Source: an uncultured SAR86 cluster bacterium (GTDB lineage: Bacteria > Pseudomonadota > Gammaproteobacteria > Magnimaribacterales > Magnimaribacteraceae). Taken from it: a stretch of 58,429 nucleotides of DNA. The position numbers and the translations under genes were made by a program. Positions 27,467 to 35,317 of the stretch are shown here, in pieces. The notes below the pieces were generated by a model. That model worked only from the letters and a program-made list of their open reading frames with translations. It was not told the origin of the DNA and ran no database searches. Each line of letters starts with the position of its first letter. Position 1 is the stretch's first letter. The DNA lies in assembly GCA_902542325.1 (NCBI GenBank), contig CACBUE010000008.1, positions 1-58,429 on the forward strand, read 5' to 3'.

Positions 27467-28217
27467 AAAAAGTTTAGGGCAGAATTTTCTAATTGATCCA
27501 GCTGTTACAAACCAAATACTTCAGTTTATCAATCCAGATTCCAAAGATATTTTTTTAGAAATAGGACCAGGCAAAGGGGCAATTACTAAACAGCTTGCGA
27601 GTAGAGTAGATACTACTCATGCAGTTGAAATAGATGAGGAATTATCTTACAAACTAACGAAATTAGAAGATAAAAAAAATTTCTATGTTCATAATAAAAG
27701 CATATTAGATTTTGATCCTACAGAAATTTTTACAAATAAAGTTAGAGTCATTGGAAACTTACCATACAACCTATCTACGCCTATTATGTTTTGGGGTTTT
27801 AAATATTTAGCTAATTTTTGCGATATGCACTTTATGTTACAAAAGGAATTTGGAGAGAGGCTTATTGCTAAAAATGACAATAAAGACTTTGGGAGAATCA
27901 CAGTTATTACTCAATACCTAACAGAGCCAGAGTATTGTTTTTTAATCTCGCCTGAAAGCTTTTCACCAAAACCGAAAGTAGAGAGCGTCTTTATAAAATT
28001 TAATCCTATAGTGGGAAGAAGTATAAATGATCCAATTGCAATAAGATTGCAAGAAGTAACACGAATTGCTTTTATTCATAAAAGAAAGATGGTTGGGAAA
28101 TCTCTCGAAAAAATTATATCTACTGAAAAATTAGATGACTTAGGTATAGATAGAAAATGTAGACCAGAAAATATATCAGTTGAAGATTATGTAAAAATTT
28201 CTGGAGCACTCATCTAA
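27453..28217 (+). CDS. rsmA: 16S rRNA dimethyladenosine transferase
   Basis: A 254-residue KsgA/RsmA methyltransferase that dimethylates A1518 and A1519 of 16S rRNA. It starts MPKAKKSLGQNFLIDPAV, with SAM motif LEIGPGKGAITKQL and the catalytic NLPYNLSTPIMF. The start overlaps pdxA by 14 bases and its TAA overlaps the apaH ATG by one base (TAATG). The apaG gene that commonly separates rsmA and apaH is absent. Confidence 0.97.
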   Translation: MPKAKKSLGQNFLIDPAVTNQILQFINPDSKDIFLEIGPGKGAITKQLASRVDTTHAVEIDEELSYKLTKLEDKKNFYVHNKSILDFDPTEIFTNKVRVIGNLPYNLSTPIMFWGFKYLANFCDMHFMLQKEFGERLIAKNDNKDFGRITVITQYLTEPEYCFLISPESFSPKPKVESVFIKFNPIVGRSINDPIAIRLQEVTRIAFIHKRKMVGKSLEKIISTEKLDDLGIDRKCRPENISVEDYVKISGALI

Positions 28218-29050
28218 TGTCAAATTATGCTATCGGAGATTTGCAAGGTTGTTATAGCGAGTTGCAATGCCTGTTAAAAAAAATCTCATTTGATAAAGCT
28301 GAAGATAAATTATGGTTTTGTGGTGATTTGGTAAACAGAGGTTCTGAATCTCTGAACTGTCTAGATTTTCTATATTCTATTAGGGAAAATTGCCATATTG
28401 TCTTAGGAAATCACGATCTCCACTTAATTGCAGTTCGAAACTCAATCAGAGATATAAGCAAAAATGATACATTCCATGATATTTTACATAGCTCAAAAGA
28501 TGATTTCTTAATTGATTGGTTAAGATCGCTTCCCTTTCATTTCATTAAGACAATTGATACAAAAGAAGGTAAAAAAGAATTTGTTATGACACATGCTGGT
28601 ATTCCACCTCATTGGACAAAAAAAGATCTGGTTGGTCATTCAAATAAGCTTAGCTCAAACCTTGTAGGTAATGACTACCGTAAATTTCTTAAAAAAATAT
28701 TTGGTAATAAACCCGATCATCCAGATAAATGTAAAAAAGATGAAGAAGTGTCAAGATTAAATATTAATTTTTTAACGAGAATGAGATTTTGCAATCCCGA
28801 TGGGTCTCTTGAATTGGATTACAAAGGGAAGGTTGAAACAGCTCCCAATAATTTAAAACCTTGGTTTGAATATAAGCTGAAAATCTTAGAAGAAAATACA
28901 CATATACTGTTTGGTCATTGGGCAGCATTAAATGGTATTACTGGGAAAGATAACATTACGGCCCTAGATACTGGTTGTGCATGGGGCAACAAGTTAACTG
29001 CGATAAGGCTAGAAGATAAAGCAATCTTTAGCTGTGATAAGCTAAATTAG
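28217..29050 (+). CDS. apaH: Symmetrical diadenosine tetraphosphatase
   Basis: A 277-residue calcineurin-like phosphoesterase that splits Ap4A to two ADP and also removes NpN RNA caps in E. coli. Metal motifs are IGDLQGCYSELQ, WFCGDLVNRGSES and VLGNHDLHLIAV, followed by FVMTHAGIPPHW and FGHWAAL. The start overlaps the rsmA stop, and cca follows after four bases. Confidence 0.96.
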   Translation: MSNYAIGDLQGCYSELQCLLKKISFDKAEDKLWFCGDLVNRGSESLNCLDFLYSIRENCHIVLGNHDLHLIAVRNSIRDISKNDTFHDILHSSKDDFLIDWLRSLPFHFIKTIDTKEGKKEFVMTHAGIPPHWTKKDLVGHSNKLSSNLVGNDYRKFLKKIFGNKPDHPDKCKKDEEVSRLNINFLTRMRFCNPDGSLELDYKGKVETAPNNLKPWFEYKLKILEENTHILFGHWAALNGITGKDNITALDTGCAWGNKLTAIRLEDKAIFSCDKLN

Positions 29051-29054
29051 ATAT

Positions 29055-30119
29055 ATGAATATTTTTTTAGTTGGTGGTGCAGTTAGAGATGCCTTATTGA
29101 ATATAGAGGTTCAAGAAAGAGACTGGGTTGTTGTAGGTGCCTCTGAAAGTGAGCTAATCGATAAAGGATATAAAAAAATTGGTAAAGATTTTCCTGTTTT
29201 CTTACATCCCGAAACTAAGGAAGAATATGCCCTTGCAAGGCAAGAACGAAAGACGGCTCTAGGACATAAAGGTTTTGAATTTAAATTTGATTCTTCTGTA
29301 ACGTTAGAAGAAGATTTGCTTAGACGAGACCTGACAATCAACGCAATAGCAGAGGATAAAGATGGTAATTTAATTGATCCTTATGGCGGGATGGAGGATA
29401 TTAGAAATAAATTACTTAAAAGTGTCTCAGCTTCCTTTGATGAAGATCCTTTGAGAGTCCTAAGAGTTGCAAGATTTGCTTCTAAGCTCAAATTCTTAGA
29501 TTTTAAAATAGAAAATAAAACATTAGAACAAATGAAAAAAATTAGCTCTTCTGGAGAAATAGAGACTCTAAGCAAAGAGAGAGTCTGGGTGGAAACATAT
29601 AAAGCTCTCTCTACTAGCAATCCTGAGGAATATTTTTCTGTTCTTTTAAAGGTAGGTGCCCTAGAAAAAATTTGCCAACCTATAGATCTCAATCTGAATG
29701 CTCTTGAAAAGACATCATCAGACAATCAAGATCACACTATAAAGTGGTCCGTTTCGATTTCAGAAAATGAGAATACAAAGAAAATAAATAACTCTTTTAA
29801 TGCTCCCAAAGAGTTCAGCGAGATATCTGAAATCTGTAGTCAGATAAATTTATTTTCTAGTAAAGAGATATCCCCTGAGTCTTTGATGGATCTAGTAAAT
29901 AAATGTGACTTGTTAAGAAAGCCCGAGAGATTCTATAAAGCTTCAAAAGCTTCCTCATATATAATTGAGTCATCATTAAGGCCCGAAAAATGGATAGAAA
30001 TTTATGATCTACTCAGTGATGTCAGTATTGATAAAACATTAAGAGAAGGTAAGTTAATTGCAAAAAAATTACATACAGATAGATTAGCTGCCATAAAAAA
30101 TTATCTAGAAAAATTATGA
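29055..30119 (+). CDS. cca: CCA tRNA nucleotidyltransferase, divergent and without HD motif
   Basis: A 354-residue class II nucleotidyltransferase that adds or repairs tRNA CCA ends. The head domain follows E. coli Cca closely (IFLVGGAVRDALL, DFPVFLHPETKEEYALAR, LRRDLTINAIA, DEDPLRVLRVARFA). The catalytic acidic pair reads E21-R-D23, whereas E. coli has D21-R-D23. The E. coli HD phosphohydrolase motif (CHDLGKG) has no counterpart, and the protein is about 60 residues shorter. At least one tRNA here encodes its own CCA, so repair may be the main job. It overlaps the SDR gene by four bases. Confidence 0.88.
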   Translation: MNIFLVGGAVRDALLNIEVQERDWVVVGASESELIDKGYKKIGKDFPVFLHPETKEEYALARQERKTALGHKGFEFKFDSSVTLEEDLLRRDLTINAIAEDKDGNLIDPYGGMEDIRNKLLKSVSASFDEDPLRVLRVARFASKLKFLDFKIENKTLEQMKKISSSGEIETLSKERVWVETYKALSTSNPEEYFSVLLKVGALEKICQPIDLNLNALEKTSSDNQDHTIKWSVSISENENTKKINNSFNAPKEFSEISEICSQINLFSSKEISPESLMDLVNKCDLLRKPERFYKASKASSYIIESSLRPEKWIEIYDLLSDVSIDKTLREGKLIAKKLHTDRLAAIKNYLEKL

Positions 30120-30847
30120 AACAAAAATTTATCTTCCTTACTGGTGGTGCAAAAAGAATTGGGAAGACTACTTGTAAACATTTCCACAACGAAGGTTTCA
30201 ATATCATATTTCACTACAATTCCTCTGAATCAGACGCGAATGAGATAAAGAAAACTTTAAACGAAATTAGAAAAGATTCTTGTTTCACTTTACAGGCAGA
30301 TTTTGATGATGAATCTTCAATTAAAAAATTGACTCAAGGCTTGTCTGAAATAACTGACGAGCTATCAGTTTTAATAAATAATGCATCTAGTTTCTATCCT
30401 ACTCCAATAGAAGATGCATCAATGGATGAGTGGAATAACTTAATGGCCACTAACGCAACAACTCCGTTATTCTTGACCCAAGCCCTTCTGCCCTTCTTAA
30501 AAAAAGGTAAGGGGTGCATCATAAATATTTCTGACACATTAGCTCCAAGTGGTATAAAAAATTTCAGTCTGTACTCGGGTGCCAAATCTGCTTTGGAAGG
30601 TATTACTAAATCTTTAGCAAAGGAGTTAGCCCCAGATATAAGGGTAAATGCAATCTCTCCCGGAGCGATACTATGGCCTGAGGATGAAGACTTAAGTGAT
30701 GATCAACAAAAGCAAAGATTAACAAAAGTACCCTTAGGAAGGATTGGCTGTCCGGAGGATATTTCATCTTTGGCAGTATTTTTATCCGATGCAGAATATA
30801 TAACGGGTCAAGTGATAAAAGTAGATGGTGGTCGATCCATAAACTAG
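30116..30847 (+). CDS. folM: SDR family pteridine reductase (FolM/PTR1-like)
   Basis: A 243-residue short-chain dehydrogenase. The cofactor motif is TGGAKRIGK, the TGxxxRxG form typical of pteridine reductases and FolM (an Arg favouring NADPH). NNASSFYPTP and the YSGAKSALEG Tyr-x3-Lys catalytic pair follow. The likely reaction is reduction of dihydromonapterin or dihydrofolate. folK and folB lie 4 kb further on, which supports a folate or pterin role. The symbol is by similarity; other SDR substrates are possible. Confidence 0.75.
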   Translation: MKQKFIFLTGGAKRIGKTTCKHFHNEGFNIIFHYNSSESDANEIKKTLNEIRKDSCFTLQADFDDESSIKKLTQGLSEITDELSVLINNASSFYPTPIEDASMDEWNNLMATNATTPLFLTQALLPFLKKGKGCIINISDTLAPSGIKNFSLYSGAKSALEGITKSLAKELAPDIRVNAISPGAILWPEDEDLSDDQQKQRLTKVPLGRIGCPEDISSLAVFLSDAEYITGQVIKVDGGRSIN

Positions 30848-30894
30848 ATAATTTTTTTCTTTTATCATTTTTACATCTATCTTATTATTGAGTT

Positions 30895-31959
30895 ATGGGG
30901 AATGAATTGCACGAGACTGACGAAAATACTGGAACTATGGAAGTTCTGGAGAGACATCAATTTGATGTCTCTAAACTTCAAGATTTCATGTATGAAAATG
31001 TAGATGGTTTTGAAGGAGATATAAAATTAGAAGAATTTAAAGGTGGTCAATCTAATCCAACTTACAAAGTTATAACGCCGAACCAATCCTACGTTCTAAG
31101 ACGTAAACCTCCTGGTAAGTTATTAAAATCTGCCCATGCAGTGGATAGAGAGTATAAGGTTATTACTGGTCTCAATAAAACTGATGTTCCTGTACCGAAG
31201 AGTTATACGCTTTGTGAAGATGATGATGTTATTGGTACCGCTTTCTATCTAATGGAATTTAAAGATGGAAGAGTTTTATGGGATGCAGCAATGGAGTCTA
31301 GTGATAAGGAGGAGGCTTCAGGTGTATATGAATCAATGAATGATTCTATGGCTAAGCTACATTTAGTTAACCCAAGTGAAATAGGTCTGGAAGACTTTGG
31401 AAAACCAGGAAATTATGTTGGTCGACAAGTTTCAAGATGGTCAAAGCAGTATATTGATTCTGAAACAGAGACTATTGATTCAATGAATAATCTAATAGAT
31501 TGGCTACCTAAAAACTTACCATCAGAAAAAAGAACGGGGATAGTTCATGGAGATTACAGTTTAACTAACGTGATGATTGGGAAAAATGATCCTAATGTCA
31601 TTGCCATACTAGATTGGGAGCTCTCCACTTTGGGTGATCCATGCGCAGATTTTAATTATCACTGCCTACAATACACAATGAACCCAAAGCTAGCAGATAA
31701 AGCCTATTGTAAAAATCAAGGCATTCCAGTCATTGATGATTACGTAAAAATGTATACCGAAAAAATCAATATAGATTTGACTGAAGAATGGGATCTGTAT
31801 TCTGCCTATAATTTGTTTAAATTAGCTGGTATTTTACAAGGCATATTAGGTAGAGTAAGAGATGGAACAGCCGCTCACGAAAATGCTGCGGAAAGAGCAA
31901 GTGGTGTCAGGAACTTATCTGATAAAGCATGGGATTTAGTAAAAAAGAATTTTTTATAG
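30895..31959 (+). CDS. APH-fold kinase of the ACAD10/LvaA type
   Basis: A 354-residue phosphotransferase. The catalytic loop is VHGDYSLTNVMI with Asp220, and the metal motif is AILDWELSTLGDP. GGQSNPTYKV and VLRRKPPGKLLKSAHAVDREY are the usual N-lobe signatures of the family that includes the ACAD10/ACAD11 kinase domain and LvaA of Pseudomonas putida, which phosphorylates 4-hydroxyvaleryl-CoA. The substrate here is unknown; a hydroxyacyl-CoA is the best guess. It starts a same-strand run with two MaoC genes (gap 9 bp, with an AGGAG ribosome site) and an MFS transporter. Confidence 0.85.
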   Translation: MGNELHETDENTGTMEVLERHQFDVSKLQDFMYENVDGFEGDIKLEEFKGGQSNPTYKVITPNQSYVLRRKPPGKLLKSAHAVDREYKVITGLNKTDVPVPKSYTLCEDDDVIGTAFYLMEFKDGRVLWDAAMESSDKEEASGVYESMNDSMAKLHLVNPSEIGLEDFGKPGNYVGRQVSRWSKQYIDSETETIDSMNNLIDWLPKNLPSEKRTGIVHGDYSLTNVMIGKNDPNVIAILDWELSTLGDPCADFNYHCLQYTMNPKLADKAYCKNQGIPVIDDYVKMYTEKINIDLTEEWDLYSAYNLFKLAGILQGILGRVRDGTAAHENAAERASGVRNLSDKAWDLVKKNFL

Positions 31960-31968
31960 GAGAGGAAT

Positions 31969-32472
31969 ATGGCAATTGATAAATTTTTAGTAGAGGCTAG
32001 TCATATCATGATGTTTGCAAGATCGGTAGGAGATGCAAATCCAATTTATCATGATGAGGACTATGCTAAAAAAACAGACTTAGGAGGAATAATAGCTCCA
32101 CCTACATTTGCACAGTCAAGTGCTCAATTTGATCCTGATTACTTTCTAAGGCCTAAAATAGGAGGCGAAGGATGGTTTGGTTCAGGAAAAGAAGCATCAG
32201 GCGCGAAACCATCTAAAGATTCAGGTGGAAGTGGAGGCGGTGCAGCTATGGGGCTTCATGCTGAGCAGCACTTTGAATATCACAAACCTGTAAAAGCTGG
32301 AGATATTCTGACAGCTACAACAAAACCAGGAAATTCATGGGAAAAAGAGAGCAAAAGAGCGGGTAAATTAAAATTTAGTGAAAGTGTAACTGAATATAGA
32401 AATCAAGATGGTGAGTTAGTTATAACTGCAACAGGTGTAGGTGTTCAAACAGAAAGAGCTGTAGATAGCTAG
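31969..32472 (+). CDS. MaoC-type hotdog protein, N-terminal (HadA-like) subunit
   Basis: A 167-residue hotdog protein. The N-terminus reads SVGDANPIYHDEDYA and IIAPPTFAQ, the form seen in the non-catalytic half of two-subunit hydratases such as HadA of mycobacteria. LHAEQHFEYHKPVKAGDIL marks the second conserved block. Residues 65-94 form a Gly/Ser-rich low-complexity stretch (GGEGWFGSGKEASGAK onward). It probably forms a heterodimer with the next gene, nine bases downstream, which holds the catalytic residues. Confidence 0.85.
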   Translation: MAIDKFLVEASHIMMFARSVGDANPIYHDEDYAKKTDLGGIIAPPTFAQSSAQFDPDYFLRPKIGGEGWFGSGKEASGAKPSKDSGGSGGGAAMGLHAEQHFEYHKPVKAGDILTATTKPGNSWEKESKRAGKLKFSESVTEYRNQDGELVITATGVGVQTERAVDS

Positions 32473-32481
32473 GAGAGAAAA

Positions 32482-32901
32482 ATGCTTAAAGAAAATGAAA
32501 TTAAAGTTGGAGATACTCATACGGCAGTATTAGTTGAAGATCTGAAAAGAACTCAAATAGTTCAATATGCGGGAGCCTCTGGGGACTATAACCCTCTACA
32601 TACCGATGAAATATTCACAACACAGGTAGCAGGATATCCAAGTGTGTTTGCACATGGGATGTTATCCATGGGGCTTACCGGTACTATGCTTACAGACTAC
32701 GTTGGTGATGGGGCATTGAAGAAATACGGAGTTAGATTCACGAATCAAGTTTGGCCGGGAGATACACTCACTGGAAAAGCTACTATCATTGAAATACGTG
32801 AAGAGGATGGATCTAAGGTAATTGATCTTATGATTGAAACAACAAATCAAAATGATATTGCTGTGATAACTGGTAGTGCTACTGCAACCATAGAAGCTTA
32901 A
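32482..32901 (+). CDS. MaoC-type enoyl hydratase/dehydratase, catalytic (HadB-like) subunit
   Basis: A 139-residue hotdog protein with the (R)-hydratase motif GASGDYNPLHTD; Asp35 and His40 are the expected catalytic pair. FAHGMLSMGLTG is the usual central helix. The likely reaction is hydration of an enoyl-CoA to a 3-hydroxyacyl-CoA or the reverse. An AGGAG-like ribosome site lies in the gap after the first MaoC gene. The pair resembles HadA-HadB or the ChsH proteins of steroid side-chain degradation. Confidence 0.88.
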   Translation: MLKENEIKVGDTHTAVLVEDLKRTQIVQYAGASGDYNPLHTDEIFTTQVAGYPSVFAHGMLSMGLTGTMLTDYVGDGALKKYGVRFTNQVWPGDTLTGKATIIEIREEDGSKVIDLMIETTNQNDIAVITGSATATIEA

Positions 32902-32928
32902 TCATCTAATTTAAAAAAAGGAAAAACT

Positions 32929-34509
32929 TTGTCAGAAGAAAAAAATTCTGAGGTTGGAGGCTATCACGCAAAAATTGCTTTGAGCCTTTTGGTATTGGTA
33001 TACATTTTTAATTTCATTGATAGGCAAATACTTTCTATATTAGCTGAAGATATAAAAGCTGATTTAGGAATATCTAATAGCGATATAGGTTTCTTATTTG
33101 GAACAGCATTTGGTGTCTTTTACTCAGTAGTAGGAATACCTATGGGTAAATTAGCTGATTCTTGGAATAGGAAAAATTTAATAAGTATCGGTCTGGCTTT
33201 TTGGAGTTTGATGACATTCCTTTCAGGGACAGCAAAGTCTTTTCTCAGTCTATCGATTTATAGATTTGGTGTAGGAATTGGCGAATCAAGTGCATCCCCC
33301 TCAGCATACTCATTACTCTCAGATTATTTCTCTCCAAAAGTAAGAGCCACAGTGTTGTCCATCTATTCTAGTGGACTTTACATAGGTGCAGGAATAGGTT
33401 TGTTCTTGGGAGGCGCAATTCTTGATACATGGAATTCTGCTTACCCTGATTATACGCAAGCTCCCTTTGGTCTAAAAGGATGGCAAGCAGCGTTTATGGG
33501 AGTTGGGCTTCCAGGAATCTTATTATCGGTAATCACCTTTTTCTTTATAAAAGAGCCAGTAAGAGGACTCAGTGAAGGGATTGTCACTGAGCCAAGCAAA
33601 GAACCCTTTAAAGACACGTTCAAAGAATTCATTGGATTAACTCCTATTTCTCTCCTAAGCAAAAAAGAGTCATTAAAGTCTATAGGCATAAATGCCCTGA
33701 TGGGTTTTATAATCTTTGTTTTATGCTTTGCTCTATATAATCTCACAGGGGATTTCCTTCAATGGACCGCTTGGGGCATTGGGACCTACTTAGTCTCAAC
33801 TTGGATTCAAAGTTTGAGCAAAAGAGATGTTGTCGCCTTTATGCTGATGTTTAAAAGCAAAGCGGCTATATATTCTTTCATCGCTTTCCCTTGTATACCT
33901 TTTGTAGGTTATGCCTATTCAGCTTTTACCCCATCTTTTTATATCAATAATCATGGCATGTCTGCTCTTGAAATAGGGACATTAATTGGTCTTATAACAG
34001 CGATTGGATCTTTTATTGGTGTCATAGGAGGCGGATATTTTGGAGATAAGCTTCGCGAGAGATATGTAGGGGGAAGGCTATATGTAATTTTTGCAGGCGG
34101 TGTGCTCATTACTCTTGTGGGCTGTTTTGGCATGATTTATGCTGAATCAAAAAATATTTCTCTCATTTTTAACTTCATATATCACATTGGTAGTTCGGTC
34201 TATGTTGGTTGTGCTGCAACTACTGTTACAAATTTAGTATTGCCTAGAATGAGGGCAATGGCTGGAGCTTTCTTCATTCTTACATTAAGCATGATAGGTC
34301 TAGCACTTGGACCTTATACTTTAGGAAGGATAAGTGATGCTTTTGAGAGTCAAGGTTATGCAGCTGGTGACGCGATGCAAACATCCATGGCATTGATATT
34401 AATCATATTAATAATACCAAGCATAGCTCTATTCTTAGCCGCAAAAAACTTAAAGGAAGATGAAGAATCTGTTACCGAACGCGCTAGAGCCTTAGGAGAG
34501 ATCATTTGA
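32929..34509 (+). CDS. Spinster-type MFS transporter
   Basis: A 526-residue major facilitator with 12 predicted helices. The first helix region reads VYIFNFIDRQILSILAEDIKAD and the family loop is GIPMGKLADSWNRKNLI; GIGESSASPSAYSLLSDYF is typical of spinster-like carriers. Two extra hydrophobic segments and a loop lie near residues 235-310. The start is TTG at 32929 with AAGGA at 32917-32921, seven bases upstream. Substrates in this family are often lipophilic acids, lipids or drugs. It ends the kinase/MaoC/MaoC/MFS run and is followed by a hairpin with a T run. Confidence 0.85.
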   Translation: MSEEKNSEVGGYHAKIALSLLVLVYIFNFIDRQILSILAEDIKADLGISNSDIGFLFGTAFGVFYSVVGIPMGKLADSWNRKNLISIGLAFWSLMTFLSGTAKSFLSLSIYRFGVGIGESSASPSAYSLLSDYFSPKVRATVLSIYSSGLYIGAGIGLFLGGAILDTWNSAYPDYTQAPFGLKGWQAAFMGVGLPGILLSVITFFFIKEPVRGLSEGIVTEPSKEPFKDTFKEFIGLTPISLLSKKESLKSIGINALMGFIIFVLCFALYNLTGDFLQWTAWGIGTYLVSTWIQSLSKRDVVAFMLMFKSKAAIYSFIAFPCIPFVGYAYSAFTPSFYINNHGMSALEIGTLIGLITAIGSFIGVIGGGYFGDKLRERYVGGRLYVIFAGGVLITLVGCFGMIYAESKNISLIFNFIYHIGSSVYVGCAATTVTNLVLPRMRAMAGAFFILTLSMIGLALGPYTLGRISDAFESQGYAAGDAMQTSMALILIILIIPSIALFLAAKNLKEDEESVTERARALGEII

Positions 34510-34519
34510 AGAGACAAAC

Positions 34520-34546
34520 TAACTTAAGATAAGTTATTTTTTATTT
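34520..34546 (+). terminator. Intrinsic terminator after the MFS gene
   Basis: TAACTTA at 34520-34526 pairs with TAAGTTA at 34530-34536 (loop AGA), followed by six T and an AT-rich tail. It lies across the last codons of the convergent folK gene. Confidence 0.5.
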
Positions 34547-34973
34547 CTCTGTAAGAGATTTTGAGCACTGGATGAATAGAATCGGCTGCTAATTCGCATA
34601 GAGGCTCAAGAACGAAGTTGTACTTTTCAATATCTTCACTAGGTATATCCAATTGCTCTGTTTTAGCTATGAGGTTTCCATAAAGAATTAGATCTAAATC
34701 TATAACTCTACTCGACATGCCCTTTTGATCTATAGTACGGCCCATTTTCTCCTCAATCTCTTTTAAAAATTCCCTCAATTCAAGGGGATCCATACTGGTC
34801 TCAAATGAACAAACTAAATTCAAAAAATCTTCTCCAGAGAAGCCTTCTGCTGGTGTTTTATAGATACTTGAATAGCTCACTTTAAAATTGCTATCGAGAT
34901 AGATCTTAACCTGATCAATATTCTTTTCAGGATCAAGGTTTGAACCAATACTTAGAAATACTTTTTCGGTCAA
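34524..34973 (-). CDS. folK: 2-amino-4-hydroxy-6-hydroxymethyldihydropteridine pyrophosphokinase
   Basis: A 149-residue HPPK of folate synthesis. The N-terminus VFLSIGSNLDPEKNI, the YKTPAEGFSGEDFLNLVC block and the metal motif RVIDLDLILYG are all present. It overlaps folB by four bases. folK-folB-tsaD is a conserved gammaproteobacterial order. Confidence 0.96.
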   Translation of the reverse strand: MTEKVFLSIGSNLDPEKNIDQVKIYLDSNFKVSYSSIYKTPAEGFSGEDFLNLVCSFETSMDPLELREFLKEIEEKMGRTIDQKGMSSRVIDLDLILYGNLIAKTEQLDIPSEDIEKYNFVLEPLCELAADSIHPVLKISYREIKNNLS

Positions 34974-35317
34974 GGTCGTTCAATAATTATACCTACAGAG
35001 TCTGAACCTCTCAGGGCTCCTGGCTTGCTTAAAGTTACTTTAACTTTTTCTATAGGAAATTCTTTGAGAATTATTTTAGCGATATTCTCTGCAAGTGATT
35101 CCACAAGTTTAAATTTAGATTTCTGTATGAAAGCGGTTACTCTCTTTCCTACTTTCTTATAATTTAATGCATCTTCTATTGAATCTGACTTAGCAGCTTT
35201 TTTGTTATCAAATTCCATTTCTATATCAACAGATATAACTTGTCTTACTTCCCTCTCCCACTGAAAAATACCAATAATACCTTCGACTTCTAAACCTTTT
35301 ATGAAAACTTTATCCAT
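34970..35317 (-). CDS. folB: Dihydroneopterin aldolase
   Basis: A 115-residue FolB. The N-terminus KVFIKGLEVEGIIGIFQWE carries the conserved Glu and Trp-Glu pocket residues, and VESLAENIAKIIL plus VTLSKPGAL complete the fold, with the catalytic Lys in the last motif. It acts just before FolK. It overlaps tsaD by eight bases; the plsY gene found between folB and tsaD in pseudomonads is missing. Confidence 0.95.
   Translation of the reverse strand: MDKVFIKGLEVEGIIGIFQWEREVRQVISVDIEMEFDNKKAAKSDSIEDALNYKKVGKRVTAFIQKSKFKLVESLAENIAKIILKEFPIEKVKVTLSKPGALRGSDSVGIIIERP

Noticed and set aside
29381-29725. Open frame of 114 codons opposite cca
   Set aside because: It is a reverse-strand shadow of the conserved cca head and neck region, without its own start signals.
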